This document shows positions 16,141 to 25,228 of a DNA stretch of 50,807 nucleotides, in pieces. Both the position numbers and the translations under genes were made by a program. Source of the stretch: Chloroflexota bacterium. GTDB lineage: Bacteria > Chloroflexota > Ktedonobacteria > Ktedonobacterales > Ktedonobacteraceae. Each line of letters starts with the position of its first letter. Position 1 is the stretch's first letter. Below the pieces are notes generated by a model, which saw only the letters and a list, made by a program, of their open reading frames with translations, was not told the DNA's origin and did no database searches. The stretch spans positions 1 to 50,807 of the forward strand of contig CADDZH010000026.1 in NCBI GenBank assembly GCA_902812455.1, read 5' to 3'.

Positions 16141-17403
16141 TCACATAAATTTGAATAGAGCCTCTGCAATTTGCGTGGGTGTAATATGATCAAAGAGGTT
16201 GCGGCCTTTGGGATCGTAGTTCTCTTTGGTGATGCCCGGCCAGAGCCTCTCCTGCTCTTTGCGGTACTTGCCGAGGATCATCGTGCGGCGCCGGTAGCCA
16301 AAGTGGTCGGGGTTGGTGCCACCAAACAGGGCGATGATCTTGACCGAATTTTTGGGGGTGAGGTCTGGATTGCTATCGTTGTTAGGGGCATCTACTACTA
16401 TCTTGCGGGCTGCGGCCAGGTGCATGACACCGGTATCAGGGGTAAGAAAGAGATCGAACCGGTCGATCAAGGCAGCGGTTTCGAGCAGTGTAGGTCGTGG
16501 CTCGGCAGCGAGTTGAAAGATGCGGTCGTCGAAGTGAGGAGCCAGCGCGTCCGCCAGGTTGCCGGTGGCTTTAGTAGTGTAGCCGGGCATGATGCATACG
16601 ATGAGATGAGGGGAACGCTCGAGCACCTCTGCCAGGGCTGAAGCAAGCAGATCGGTTGGCGGCCTGGTGGTTGCCGTAGAGGTATCCGCAGCCACCAGCA
16701 ATGTCTTTGTTATGGGGAAGCCTGCCCTCTCTTTAATCGTCGCTATCACTGCCTGTGCTTTTTGCAGCTCTGCAGGACTGATGTAGATCACGGGTTCATC
16801 GTCCAGCTCGGCCAGGGGCACCTTTTTGTTGAAAAAGTTGTTGACCATCTGGCGCACAACTTTGCGATTAGAAACTTCTTCGTGCTCTTTCAAGAGCTTA
16901 TAGTCCTCTACCAGTTCATGGAAATCCGGGTACATGAGAGGGGAGTGCAGCCTGAAGAAGAGGCCGGGCGCCACCACGCTCGGGAAGACAGCCTCGTAAT
17001 GCCGCTCCCGCAAAAAATCGATCAGCCTGGCTTGTTCCTCGTCAAGGAAGACTCCCTGCAGCCATTCCGATACTTTAGGACCAGGGAAAAACATTTTCCT
17101 GGTGGCAATGATGCGATTGATGCGTGGATCGTGGAGAAAAATTTGCGCCTGGATAGGATTGCAAAGCACATCTATCGTGCCTGATGCGTTCGGATCATTC
17201 TGGATGACCTGGTCTATAGCGCTTAAGCCTAGCGAAACGGCATCTCCCATGCCCCTATCGAGCGTGATCAGGTAGCGAGGGGTATCGGCTTTGGGTCCAG
17301 GACCCACAGAAGGAGCCTTGACGTATGATGTGGTAAAAGGAATAGCTGCGCCTAATGCGGGTTGATCGATAGAGTCTATCGCTGATGAAATGTACCTATC
17401 CAT
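16141..17403 (-). CDS. GT9-like glycosyltransferase
   Basis: The 420-residue protein resembles the heptosyltransferase family GT9, with two Rossmann-like halves. The N-terminal half starts after a 40-residue disordered leader, with YLITLDRGMGDAVSLG, the family's nucleotide-binding start. The C-terminal half has the GT9 donor-site segment DLFLTPDTGVMHLAAA and then IIALFGGTNPDHFGY. It probably transfers a sugar to a cell-surface polymer or lipid; Chloroflexota lack classical LPS, so heptose and lipid A core are unlikely as substrates. It precedes rarA by 80 bases on the same strand. Confidence 0.8.
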   Translation of the reverse strand: MDRYISSAIDSIDQPALGAAIPFTTSYVKAPSVGPGPKADTPRYLITLDRGMGDAVSLGLSAIDQVIQNDPNASGTIDVLCNPIQAQIFLHDPRINRIIATRKMFFPGPKVSEWLQGVFLDEEQARLIDFLRERHYEAVFPSVVAPGLFFRLHSPLMYPDFHELVEDYKLLKEHEEVSNRKVVRQMVNNFFNKKVPLAELDDEPVIYISPAELQKAQAVIATIKERAGFPITKTLLVAADTSTATTRPPTDLLASALAEVLERSPHLIVCIMPGYTTKATGNLADALAPHFDDRIFQLAAEPRPTLLETAALIDRFDLFLTPDTGVMHLAAARKIVVDAPNNDSNPDLTPKNSVKIIALFGGTNPDHFGYRRRTMILGKYRKEQERLWPGITKENYDPKGRNLFDHITPTQIAEALFKFM

Positions 17404-17641
17404 GTCACAAAAAAACCCCTTACAAAAAATGATTTCTGTAAATGTAGTTCACCCTGGGAAGCCACAGAGGGTGGGTAATGAATTGCAGCCCTTGCGGGAT
17501 CCAGAAGTCTCCGCCTGGGAGAACCAGCGGAATCTTGCCCTCTGGTATATATTACGTGAGAAGCGAGCAGAATGTGACAACCCTTTGATACGCAGCCATG
17601 TTAGTTATGAAAAAATTACTAGTTTTCATATTAGAAAATGT

Positions 17642-17703
17642 TTGACAAATCGAAACTATTATGCTATACTCTGCGTGTCATAAAGAGGAAGGAAACTATT
17701 ATG
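17642..17703 (+). promoter_or_regulatory. Near-consensus promoter with a 12-bp direct repeat, upstream of the MarR gene
   Basis: TTGACA (17642-17647), a 17-base spacer and TATACT (17665-17670) form a strong sigma-70-type promoter. The 12-mer GAAACTATTATG occurs twice, at 17652-17663 inside the spacer and at 17692-17703 just after the start point, exactly 40 bases apart. This spacing of nearly four helical turns suits two repressor dimers on one face of the DNA. The MarR protein encoded downstream is the natural candidate. Confidence 0.75.
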
Positions 17704-17741
17704 GTACGCTATCCGTATGGAAAAGGAAGGGTAGAGGTCTG

Positions 17742-18212
17742 ATGAGCAGTGACCGCAAACCGCTGGTAGACAAGGTATTGCAAGCACAAAAATCAATCTT
17801 TTTTGCACTACAGGCCGCAGGCGTGTCGCCCTGGCTCCAGCTCGATCTCACGATGTCCCAGTTAAAGGGGCTTTTTTTGCTGACCTGTGATGGGCCAATG
17901 ATGGTGAGCCAGTTGGGGCAGGCGCTGGGAATGGGGAAGCCGGCCGCGAGTATTCTCGTTGATCAGTTGGCCCAGCTTGGGCTGGTCGAGCGCACCGAGG
18001 ACGTTACTGATCGGCGCCGCACACTCGTCCGGCTCAGTCAAAGCGGTGAAGAGCTTGTGCGGCAGTTGCGTCAGGGGAGATACGAACTCTTATCTGCCTG
18101 GCTCGACCGCTTGAGCGAAGAAGACCTGAATGCGCTGGTGCAAGGCTTATCTGCCCTGGCCAGAGTAGCAACGGCAGATAACCTGGCGCTCTCAACGTTG
18201 TCAAAGAACTGA
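17742..18212 (+). CDS. MarR-family transcription regulator
   Basis: The ATG at 17742 has AGAGGT a few bases upstream and gives 156 residues, the usual MarR length; an upstream ATG at 17661 would lie inside the promoter. A winged helix-turn-helix occupies about 40-110: LTMSQLKGLFLL, VSQLGQALGMGKPAASILVDQL (recognition helix), then the wing LVERTEDVTDRRRTLVRLSQSG with the conserved DRR. Flanking helices would form the dimer interface. It is 23 bases upstream of an MFS drug exporter, so it is probably a ligand-released repressor of itself and that exporter. Confidence 0.93.
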   Translation: MSSDRKPLVDKVLQAQKSIFFALQAAGVSPWLQLDLTMSQLKGLFLLTCDGPMMVSQLGQALGMGKPAASILVDQLAQLGLVERTEDVTDRRRTLVRLSQSGEELVRQLRQGRYELLSAWLDRLSEEDLNALVQGLSALARVATADNLALSTLSKN

Positions 18213-18235
18213 ACATAGAGGAGGTACCACACCCG

Positions 18236-20176
18236 ATGGTGCAAGTACAGAATGAAGCTACGATTGCTCCACCACAAGACCTGCGAGCCACGGTGAGCCG
18301 GCAGCGCCTTGTTTTGATTATCATTGGCGTATTGCTGGGCATGCTGCTATCCGCGCTCGATCAGACGGTCGTCGGTACGGCCATGCCGCGCATCGTGGCG
18401 GACCTGGGCGGTATCAACCAGTATGCCTGGGTCGTCACGGCCTACTTGCTTGCCTCGACGGTCTCGATCCCGCTCTATGGCAAGCTCTCCGACATCTATG
18501 GCCGGCGCATATTCTTCATCACCGGCATGGTCATTTTCTTGGCCGGTTCAGCCCTTTCCGGCACGAGCCAGAACATGACACAGTTGATCATCTATCGTGG
18601 TATCCAGGGATTGGGAGCCGGTGCGTTGATGCCTATCGCCCAGGCCATCATTGGCGATGTCTTCCCGCCGGCAGAGCGCGGGAAATGGCAAGGGTTGATC
18701 ATCTCCGTCTTCGGCCTGGCCACCATCATTGGGCCGCTGCTGGGCGGCTGGATCACCGATAACCTGGGCTGGCGCTGGGTCTTCTACGTGAATATGCCCG
18801 TCGGGGCTGTGGCCATCCTGACGGCTGGCATCGTTCTGCCTAAGCCCGTTCGCCGTATACTGCACAAGATCGACTACCTTGGCTCAATTTCCCTGATCGG
18901 CTGGTCTGTTCCACTGCTGCTGGCCTTCTCGTGGGCAGGCACGCAGTATGCCTGGAGTTCATGGCAGATCATCAGCCTCTTCGTGGCTGCGGCAGTGATA
19001 CTACCCGTCTTCTTCCTGGTGGAGATGAAAGTAGCCGAGCCAATCATCAGCCCCCGGCTGTTCAAGAACAGCATCTTCCTGGTCTCGGTCAGCGCAACGT
19101 TCCTGCTCGCCGCAGGCATGTTTGGAGCCATCCTGTACTTGCCTCTCTTTGTCCAGGCCGTCATTGGTCAAACCGCCACCAATTCGGGCGTTGTACTGAC
19201 TCCAATGATGCTCGGCTTTATGTTCAGTAGTATTGTGGGAGGCCAGCTCCTCTCGCGCACGGGTCGCTATAAGATACTGGCGATCTGTGGCTTCGCTGTC
19301 GCGGCTGTAGGTATGTTCCTGCTCTCACGCATGACTGCCAGCACGACCGATGGAGAGGTCGTGCGCAACATGGTTATTACCGGCCTGGGTATGGGCGTGA
19401 TGATGAGCCTCTTCACAATCGTTGTCCAGAACGCTTTCCCATACAGGCAGCTTGGCGAAGTCACAGCCGGCCTCACATTCTTCCGCTCAATAGGGGCGAC
19501 GATCGGTGTAGCCGTGATGGGCACCATCATGACGAACGACTTTCAGAGCGCGCTGCAAAGCAACATGCCGCAGGCGCTCACGCGGCTGGTACCACCGAGT
19601 CGCCTGGCCCAGCTCCAGAATCCCCAGATACTGCTGGCTCCAGATGTCGTGGCGAAGATACAGCATGGCTTTGCGGCTTTCGGCCCGCAAGGATTGGTGC
19701 TCTTCCAGCAGCTCATGCAGGCCATCCGTGTAAGCCTGGCGACGGCGCTGACCAATGTCTTCCTGCTTGGCTTTATTGTCATGCTGCTTGGCCTGGTCTC
19801 GGTATTCTTCCTGCGCGAGATCCCACTGCGTAAGAGCCACTCGGCTGCCGGGCAAGCAGCGCCGCAGGACGCAAGAGATCAATCGAGGCGGCGCCTCATG
19901 CTTGGTCTTCTTCTGGCCTTGATTGCACGAAAGGCGCAGGAGCCTGAGGCCGATCCCCAACTGCTGGCAACGCTCTCATCGACTGTGGATGGGCACTATC
20001 CAAGCACATGGAGCGAGGAGCAGCGCGGGAAAGCCGCTGCGCGCGACATCTTTGAGCCACTCTCCCTCATGTTGCTGGCCTCTTCGCTCAACGGTTATCA
20101 CGGAGGCGATGGTCATGTTAGCAGGGGAACGGAAGAAACCCAGGGCGTGATGCCCGCCGAGGGTAGTTTCATCTAA
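18236..20176 (+). CDS. MFS transporter, DHA2 (EmrB/QacA) family with C-terminal extension
   Basis: Proton-driven multidrug exporter of the 14-helix class. Seen: LSALDQTVVGTAMPRIVADLGG in the first helix region, the loop motif GKLSDIYGRRIFF and motif C-like GPLLGGWITDNLGWRWVFYVNMP. GAGGAGGT lies 9 bases before the ATG. At 646 residues it is about 100 longer than usual. The extra C-terminal part (about 545-646) is a hydrophilic tail with a short hydrophobic piece (RRLMLGLLLALIARK) and no recognised domain. It is the likely target of the upstream MarR regulator, and two small membrane-protein genes follow closely. Confidence 0.93.
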   Translation: MVQVQNEATIAPPQDLRATVSRQRLVLIIIGVLLGMLLSALDQTVVGTAMPRIVADLGGINQYAWVVTAYLLASTVSIPLYGKLSDIYGRRIFFITGMVIFLAGSALSGTSQNMTQLIIYRGIQGLGAGALMPIAQAIIGDVFPPAERGKWQGLIISVFGLATIIGPLLGGWITDNLGWRWVFYVNMPVGAVAILTAGIVLPKPVRRILHKIDYLGSISLIGWSVPLLLAFSWAGTQYAWSSWQIISLFVAAAVILPVFFLVEMKVAEPIISPRLFKNSIFLVSVSATFLLAAGMFGAILYLPLFVQAVIGQTATNSGVVLTPMMLGFMFSSIVGGQLLSRTGRYKILAICGFAVAAVGMFLLSRMTASTTDGEVVRNMVITGLGMGVMMSLFTIVVQNAFPYRQLGEVTAGLTFFRSIGATIGVAVMGTIMTNDFQSALQSNMPQALTRLVPPSRLAQLQNPQILLAPDVVAKIQHGFAAFGPQGLVLFQQLMQAIRVSLATALTNVFLLGFIVMLLGLVSVFFLREIPLRKSHSAAGQAAPQDARDQSRRRLMLGLLLALIARKAQEPEADPQLLATLSSTVDGHYPSTWSEEQRGKAAARDIFEPLSLMLLASSLNGYHGGDGHVSRGTEETQGVMPAEGSFI

Positions 20177-20219
20177 TGGCTTTCGTCTCATAGCATACAG
20201 AAACAGGGAGGTTTTAGGC

Positions 20220-20705
20220 ATGAAAACTCGACAAATTCGTCCCGGTAAGTATATCTGGGGAATGGGTGTCAGCCTGGTATTGCTTATCGCGGGAGCATGG
20301 TTGATCCTGGCCCCGTTTGCGCTGGGATATCAAGCGTATGGTGCGAGCTGGGCTGACCAGACATGGAATGACTTCTGGGTAGGCATCGGGGCCGTTGTTG
20401 TAGCCCTGATCGGCTTTTTCCTTTTCTTTGCCTCGCTCATGAGCTCTTTGCGGGCTGCTGGAGTGATTGTCGCTCGCCAACGACCGGTATTGGCACAACC
20501 CCAGCCGCAGGTGGCTGTACCTGGAGCATTCCAGCCAGCCGCTCCTATGCCGTCTCAAAGCGATCTTGATCGCACCATGGCTACGCTGGTGGCTGCTCTC
20601 GCTGCCGATCTGACCGCACGCCGCCAGGCGGCCAGCGATCAACCTGCCGATCAACAGACTGTGAATCCAAACACAAACCCAAATACAGAGAGGAGGGAAG
20701 CATGA
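20220..20705 (+). CDS. Small two-helix membrane protein, SPW-like
   Basis: GGAGG lies about 8 bases before the ATG. The 161-residue protein has two membrane helices separated by the pattern GAWLILAPFALGYQAYGASWADQTWNDFWVGIGA. It recalls SPW-repeat membrane proteins, where the first helix ends in S/A-P-F/W and the second starts with G-I. The remaining 80 residues are hydrophilic, Gln/Pro-rich and helical (DLDRTMATLVAALAADLTARRQ). Its stop overlaps the start of the next gene, a clear paralogue. Role unknown; transport accessory or membrane-stress function is conceivable because both follow a drug exporter. Confidence 0.8.
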   Translation: MKTRQIRPGKYIWGMGVSLVLLIAGAWLILAPFALGYQAYGASWADQTWNDFWVGIGAVVVALIGFFLFFASLMSSLRAAGVIVARQRPVLAQPQPQVAVPGAFQPAAPMPSQSDLDRTMATLVAALAADLTARRQAASDQPADQQTVNPNTNPNTERREA

Positions 20706-20995
20706 TGAGCTTAGGAGAAGTTATGAAGCGTCTCATCTCGCCTGGAATATATGCCCTGGTGTTGCTCTTCCTGGGCGGTATCTGGCTTGCGGTATCACCG
20801 TTTGCAATGCAATCCCAGCCGGCAGGAGCTATCTGGAAAAATTTCACGATTAACAACATTGTGATCGGGGCTATCCTGATCGGCGTCTCCCTCATCGGTA
20901 TCGTTGGCTATATTGCCTTTGCCCTGCGCGATCTCCTGCGCGAACTGAGCACGAGCCAGCCAGAGCAAATGACGCCAGAACAAATGGCATCATGA
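20702..20995 (+). CDS. Small two-helix membrane protein, paralogue of the preceding gene
   Basis: The gene overlaps the previous one by ATGA and has GAGGAGGG upstream, so it is translationally coupled. Its 97 residues repeat the two-helix pattern of the neighbour: GGIWLAVSPFAMQSQPAGAIWKNFTINNIVIGAILIGVSLIGI compares with the first protein's GAWLILAPFALGYQAYGASW... segment. It lacks the long hydrophilic tail. The pair looks like a tandem duplication whose second copy was shortened. Confidence 0.8.
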   Translation: MMSLGEVMKRLISPGIYALVLLFLGGIWLAVSPFAMQSQPAGAIWKNFTINNIVIGAILIGVSLIGIVGYIAFALRDLLRELSTSQPEQMTPEQMAS

Positions 20996-21127
20996 TAGCA
21001 GATCGGGATCGACTCCTAGCGAGCGCAGCTTCTCGGCAAGGGCTTCCGCCTGAGTGAGGCGCAACTGCCCGTTCTGATGATACCATTGACTCAAAGGGTT
21101 GGCAAGGTATCAACGCCACCTGGTGAG

Positions 21128-22465
21128 CTAAGCACTCTTTTTCCCCTCGCGGACGAGCAGGACGCATGCACCTGCTATGGCAAGACAAAGGGCCGCTGTC
21201 ATAAAAACCAGGCGATATCCCAGCTCTACCTGCCCAAAGTGATCGGCGACGTTGATAAGCAGGCTTCCGAGCAGGGGGGCGATGATAGCCGGTATGGTCA
21301 TCGAGGATCCCCACAGGCCCAGATCCTTGCCTGCATCTTCTAATCGTGGTAACACATCGATGGACAGCGCCCAGTCAACGCTTGTATAGGCTCCATAACC
21401 CAGCCCGAAGAGCACGCCTATGGGCCAGAGCCAGGCCAGAGCGGAGTGGCCAGGCAGTATGACAAACACGAAGGATATCAGGCTCATACTGAGCGAGGAT
21501 ACAGTAACTATAGGTGCGCGCCGTTTGAAACGATCCGAGAGGATGCCGAACACAAGGCCGCTCACCACACCACCACCCAATGCCAGTACTGCTACCACAG
21601 CCGTTACCTGCACGAAATTTGAGACACCCTGTACCCTGGCAAAGTAGTACTCGACAAAGGTCATAAACAGCATCAGCCCCAGCATGATAAAGGAGCGCGT
21701 GAGGAAGACCACTGTGAAGTTGTACGAATGCCAGGGTTCCAGCCATTCTTCCGCAAAGCGCCCCAGTGCGCTATGCCTGGGTTCCCCTGATGTTTCCTGG
21801 GATGAGTTCTTAGAAGGCATATAGGGAGCTTCGCGCACACCGATAACCGTGATCAGCATGGCCACAAATACTGCAAGCGCCGTCACGATGTAATAAATGC
21901 CGGCGCCGTAGCGAATGGCGGCCTTACTATACGCATGCTGGTTGATGCCACCTAGCAGCCACGCGGCAAGGCCCAGGCTGACAGCATTGCCTAAAACAGT
22001 CATCCCTCCTACATAGCCCGATGCTTCTCCGCGCTTCTTCTTTGGAACCTGGTCAGGCACGAGGCTTTGATACGCAGGAAGGAGTACGTTTCTTCCTATA
22101 TGTAGGATCGAAAGGCCAATCAGAAATATAGCTATCGTGCTGGCCGAAACCAGAAACGGCGTGCTGGCAACCATCAGCAAGCCGCCAATAATAATATAGG
22201 GGCGGCGGCGCCCAAAGGCTCCAGGGGTGTGGTCGGAAATTTCCCCTATGATTGGTGGCATAAATAATGATATAACGGACGCGACTGTCGAGAGCCACCC
22301 CAAAAATGTGGCCTGCACAGCGTTTCCCACGTGGCCAGCAGGCACAAAAAGCAAGATTTGTGTAGGAATGACGATGACTAGCAGAGCGGCAGCCTCGGCA
22401 TTCAAGGGAAACCACAAGAGGTTCAGCACCAGCTCTTTACGAATCGGATGCTTAGAAAATTTCAC
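21128..22465 (-). CDS. MFS transporter, SLC45/GPH-like
   Basis: The 445-residue protein has 12 hydrophobic segments. The N-terminal helix LLWFPLNAEAAALLVIVIP and the loop IIGEISDHTPGAFGRRRPYIIIGG are typical of the branch of the major facilitator superfamily near sugar/cation symporters (SLC45 and GPH-like), where R-R-R/K-P-Y/F follows the second helix. A matching motif, GILSDRFKRRAPIV, begins the second half. Many relatives carry sugars or glycosides; the substrate here is unknown. The gene is convergent with the small membrane-protein genes and divergent from rho. Confidence 0.88.
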   Translation of the reverse strand: MKFSKHPIRKELVLNLLWFPLNAEAAALLVIVIPTQILLFVPAGHVGNAVQATFLGWLSTVASVISLFMPPIIGEISDHTPGAFGRRRPYIIIGGLLMVASTPFLVSASTIAIFLIGLSILHIGRNVLLPAYQSLVPDQVPKKKRGEASGYVGGMTVLGNAVSLGLAAWLLGGINQHAYSKAAIRYGAGIYYIVTALAVFVAMLITVIGVREAPYMPSKNSSQETSGEPRHSALGRFAEEWLEPWHSYNFTVVFLTRSFIMLGLMLFMTFVEYYFARVQGVSNFVQVTAVVAVLALGGGVVSGLVFGILSDRFKRRAPIVTVSSLSMSLISFVFVILPGHSALAWLWPIGVLFGLGYGAYTSVDWALSIDVLPRLEDAGKDLGLWGSSMTIPAIIAPLLGSLLINVADHFGQVELGYRLVFMTAALCLAIAGACVLLVREGKKSA

Positions 22466-22733
22466 GTCCCTTTACCTTCTCTTTAAGTAAAGAAAATACC
22501 CTCTATATAGCATCACGTAGCTGGTGGCTAAATAGGAGCAGGCTAATGTCCTCTTTACTCCTCGCTCAGCCCCATAAACCTACCAGTGTAAAGCTGGTAA
22601 TCCCCCTAGTGGAATAAATTCAGGGCTGCCTTTGTTTAGATAAGTGAAACCACTCAATACTCTTCGCCAGAATTGTTCCCTATTTGTTCTCAAGCAATTT
22701 TGCATCTCTTCTCATTGACCCAAGTCCTTTTAG

Positions 22734-22779
22734 AAAGGAGACAGGCCGCTAGGTCTTGATCTAGCTGGCCTTTGATAGT
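22734..22779 (+). promoter_or_regulatory. Stem-loop between the ribosome-binding site and start codon of rho
   Basis: AAAGGAG (22734-22740) is 39 bases before the rho ATG, too far for normal initiation. Between them lies a stem of GGCCGCTAG and CTAGCTGGCC with one bulged base and an 8-base loop (22744-22770). Folding this stem leaves 3 bases before and 9 after it, which brings the ribosome site to a workable 12-base spacing. The rest of the gap 22466-22743 has no gene; it shares the piece CGCTCAGCCCCATAAACCTAC (22563-22583) in similar form with repeat DNA at 25113. Confidence 0.55.
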
Positions 22780-24036
22780 ATGACCATGACCGAAATGACA
22801 ATGAAAACACTTCCAGAACTTGACACCATTCAACCTCTTGAGCAATCCAGCTCCGCTCTCTCTGAGCAGCAAATTGAGGGCACTCGACCCGAACAGCCAA
22901 CTACTGAGCAGCAAGGGGTTTTCTATGCGGCCGGTGTGCTCGATATTATGGACGACGGTTTTGGCTTTCTGAGGGTGGAGCGATTCCTGCCGGGGCCGCT
23001 GGATGTCTACGTCTCGGCTTCACAGATCCGGCGCTTCGGCTTGCGCCAGGGTGACCTGGTAGCGGGGCAGGCTCGCCCGGCGAAGGAGCGCGAACAGTAT
23101 CCGGGGCTGCTGCGTGTCGAGGCCGTGAATGATCTCGATCCTGAAAGTGCAAAGCATCGCCCGCACTTTGATACGCTGACCCCGATATTCCCGCGCGAGC
23201 AGTTTAACCTGGAGACCAGTTCGACCAATCTCTCTGGCCGCCTGATCAACCTGGTTGCCCCCATTGGACGCGGGCAACGCGGCCTGATCGTTGCTCCACC
23301 AAAGGCTGGCAAAACCGTACTCCTCAAATCCATCGCTAATGCTATCTCCCAGAACCATCCCGATGTCCACCTGCTGATCGCCCTCATCGGAGAGCGACCG
23401 GAAGAGGTAACAGACATGAAGCGCTCGGTAAACGCCGAGGTGGTCAGCTCTACCTTTGATGAACCCACGCAAGCGCATACACGCCTGGCCGAAATGGTGC
23501 TGGAGCGAGCCAAACGCCTGGTGGAGAGTGGTCGCGATGTGGTAGTGCTGCTCGACAGCCTCACACGTTTGAGCCGAGCCTATAACCTGGCTGTAGAACC
23601 CAGCGGGCGCAGCCTCTCCGGCGGCCTTGACCCGGCGGCCCTGGTGATGCCTAAGCGCTTCTTTGGCGCGGCCCGTAAGATCGAAGAGGGCGGCAGCCTG
23701 ACGATCATCGCTACCGTGCTGGTGGATACAGGCAGCCGCATGGACGATGTGATTTACGAGGAATTTAAGGGAACAGGCAATATGGAGCTGGTGCTGAACC
23801 GGAAGTTGGCAGAGCGCCGCATCTTCCCGGCCATCGATATCGCACTTTCTGGCACACGCCGCGAGGAGTTGCTCTATGATGAGCCAACCTATCGAGCTGT
23901 GATTACGATGCGCCGTATGTTCTCGCAGCTTTCAGAACAGCGTGGCCTGGAGGCGATGGAGGCCATACTCCAGCAGATGTCGAAGACCCGCAATAACGCG
24001 GAATTCCTGGCCACGCTGGCGAAGCGATTGGCATAA
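22780..24036 (+). CDS. rho: Transcription termination factor Rho
   Basis: Hexameric RNA helicase that ends transcription at unstructured, untranslated RNA. The 418-residue protein has an acidic, Gln/Thr-rich disordered leader of about 45 residues in place of the usual N-terminal helical domain. The cold-shock-type RNA-binding domain follows ([14 protein letters not shown]...[21 protein letters not shown]), and then the ATPase. Key motifs: Walker A APPKAGKT (172-179), the Q-loop region [10 protein letters not shown] and the R-loop segment [19 protein letters not shown]. Four ATG codons lie within the first 8 codons, so the exact start is uncertain. It is preceded by a structured leader. Confidence 0.97.
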   Translation: MTMTEMTMKTLPELDTIQPLEQSSSALSEQQIEGTRPEQPTTEQQGVFYAAGVLDIMDDGFGFLRVERFLPGPLDVYVSASQIRRFGLRQGDLVAGQARPAKEREQYPGLLRVEAVNDLDPESAKHRPHFDTLTPIFPREQFNLETSSTNLSGRLINLVAPIGRGQRGLIVAPPKAGKTVLLKSIANAISQNHPDVHLLIALIGERPEEVTDMKRSVNAEVVSSTFDEPTQAHTRLAEMVLERAKRLVESGRDVVVLLDSLTRLSRAYNLAVEPSGRSLSGGLDPAALVMPKRFFGAARKIEEGGSLTIIATVLVDTGSRMDDVIYEEFKGTGNMELVLNRKLAERRIFPAIDIALSGTRREELLYDEPTYRAVITMRRMFSQLSEQRGLEAMEAILQQMSKTRNNAEFLATLAKRLA

Positions 24037-24157
24037 GAATCAGTGCTCGTATAGCCTCATCGTCTTATTCTGGCTAGTCGGATAGTACTACGTTTCATAG
24101 CGCTTCAAAACGCTTCATTGCTCTATGCTACAATAACCAGCGTTGTCTCAACGCATA

Positions 24158-24244
24158 ACAGGAGGCGAGCAGGTCACTGCTTTAGCCTCCTGTTGTGTTG
24201 TGGGAGAGAACACTGGTTGTCGTTGTAAACCAGGTTGGTTTACA
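24158..24244 (+). promoter_or_regulatory. Structured leader with competing hairpins upstream of a transglycosylase gene
   Basis: ACAGGAGGC (24158-24166) pairs with GCCTCCTGT (24185-24193), with an inner stem GCAG/CTGC. Next, CTGGTT (24213-24218) can pair with AACCAG (24228-24233), or TGTAAACC (24224-24231) can pair with GGTTTACA (24237-24244). The last two stems share bases and cannot form together. I do not recognise a known riboswitch class here. Confidence 0.5.
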
Positions 24245-24267
24245 GTAGGTAGTCTAGAAAGAGCGTA

Positions 24268-24960
24268 ATGAAACCATTTAGTAGTGCTTTCCGAAGAGTT
24301 TTACGTCAGAAACTTGTAGTGGCGCTGGCAATTCCAGCCGTATCAGGATTAGTAATGGGCACGGGCCTGTTCTCGACATCTTCATCGACAGTGCATGCCG
24401 ATTCGAGTTGCGAGCAATATGTGCCACGCCCAGGAGCTACCTTCAGTTCAATTGTACATGACCTCTATCCCCATGCCGGCAAGGCAGGGTTGGCAAGAAT
24501 CAACAAGGTTTTGAGTGTTAACCTTGTGACCCCGCACCAGCAGTTCTGTCTTGCTGATCCTCCGTCTATGCCAAAGCGGGCGGCGGTAGCGCAGCCTACT
24601 CCGGTTCCGGCAAGACCGGCTCAAACTCCAACACCTGCGACGCCTGTAGCGAAGCCCACCCAGCCACCAACGGGAGGAACAGGGAATGGCTCTTCCGTCG
24701 AGGCGATGATAGAGCAGGTATTTGGGCCGTATGCGCAGGGGGCGATTAACGTGGCGCGCTGCGAATCCGGTTTGAATCCCAATGCATACAACCCCAGCTC
24801 AAATGCTGCCGGCCTCTTCCAGATCCTCTATCCCAGCACATGGGATACGACGCCAGAGGCAGGTAGCTCCCCATATAATGCGATGGCCAATATCTTAGCG
24901 GCGCACTACATCTTTGTGCGTGATGGCTATAGCTGGCGTGAGTGGACGTGCCAGCCATGA
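24268..24960 (+). CDS. Secreted lytic transglycosylase-like protein
   Basis: The 230-residue protein has a signal peptide (about 1-45, charged start, hydrophobic core, then SSSTVHADS). A small cysteine-containing domain follows (about 48-97, CEQYVPRPGATFSSIV...NLVTPHQQFCLA), which looks like a LysM-like binding module with one likely disulfide. A Pro/Thr linker leads to a transglycosylase-type catalytic domain (about 143-230). This has ARCESGLNPNAYN with Glu166 as the catalytic acid, then AAGLFQILYPSTW and NAMANILAAHYIF, the order seen in SLT/Rpf-like lysozyme folds. It would cut peptidoglycan during growth or reactivation. It has a structured leader. Confidence 0.85.
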   Translation: MKPFSSAFRRVLRQKLVVALAIPAVSGLVMGTGLFSTSSSTVHADSSCEQYVPRPGATFSSIVHDLYPHAGKAGLARINKVLSVNLVTPHQQFCLADPPSMPKRAAVAQPTPVPARPAQTPTPATPVAKPTQPPTGGTGNGSSVEAMIEQVFGPYAQGAINVARCESGLNPNAYNPSSNAAGLFQILYPSTWDTTPEAGSSPYNAMANILAAHYIFVRDGYSWREWTCQP

Positions 24961-25045
24961 CCTGATCGTGTTCCATCATAGGGGGCCTGGACAGTTCGCC
25001 AGAGTATGCTTTTACGCGAAACTGCCTGGGAAGCGGATCGTACCT

Positions 25046-25228
25046 GTAGGGGCAAGGAGCGGTGTGGATGTGGTGCGGGGGCCTTGCGCTTGCCCTCGTA
25101 CCTCGCGGCTCATCGCTCACCCCAATAAACCTACTCCCTAAAGGCGCGGGCAGGCGGATGCACGGGTAAAAATGGACGGGCGACCACAAGGGCCAACCAC
25201 CCCGCTCGTCCGCCTCCCTCGCCCCTAC
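25046..25228. repeat. Dispersed repeat B-like element
   Basis: GTAGGGGCAAGG (25046-25057) and the inverted CCTCGCCCCTAC (25217-25228) bound a GC-rich non-coding stretch. The left end extends to CCTGTAGGGGC like the copy at 4785. The gap 24961-25644 holds this element, one copy of repeat A, and otherwise AT-rich DNA without a gene that I can support. Confidence 0.5.

Noticed and set aside
17390..17683. 97-codon frame overlapping the GT9 gene start and the MarR promoter
   Set aside because: It covers the promoter region, lacks protein-like composition and has no family.
24158..24244. ydaO-type c-di-AMP riboswitch
   Set aside because: Gene context fits, but the conserved core sequences of that class are not visible; listed only as a structured leader.
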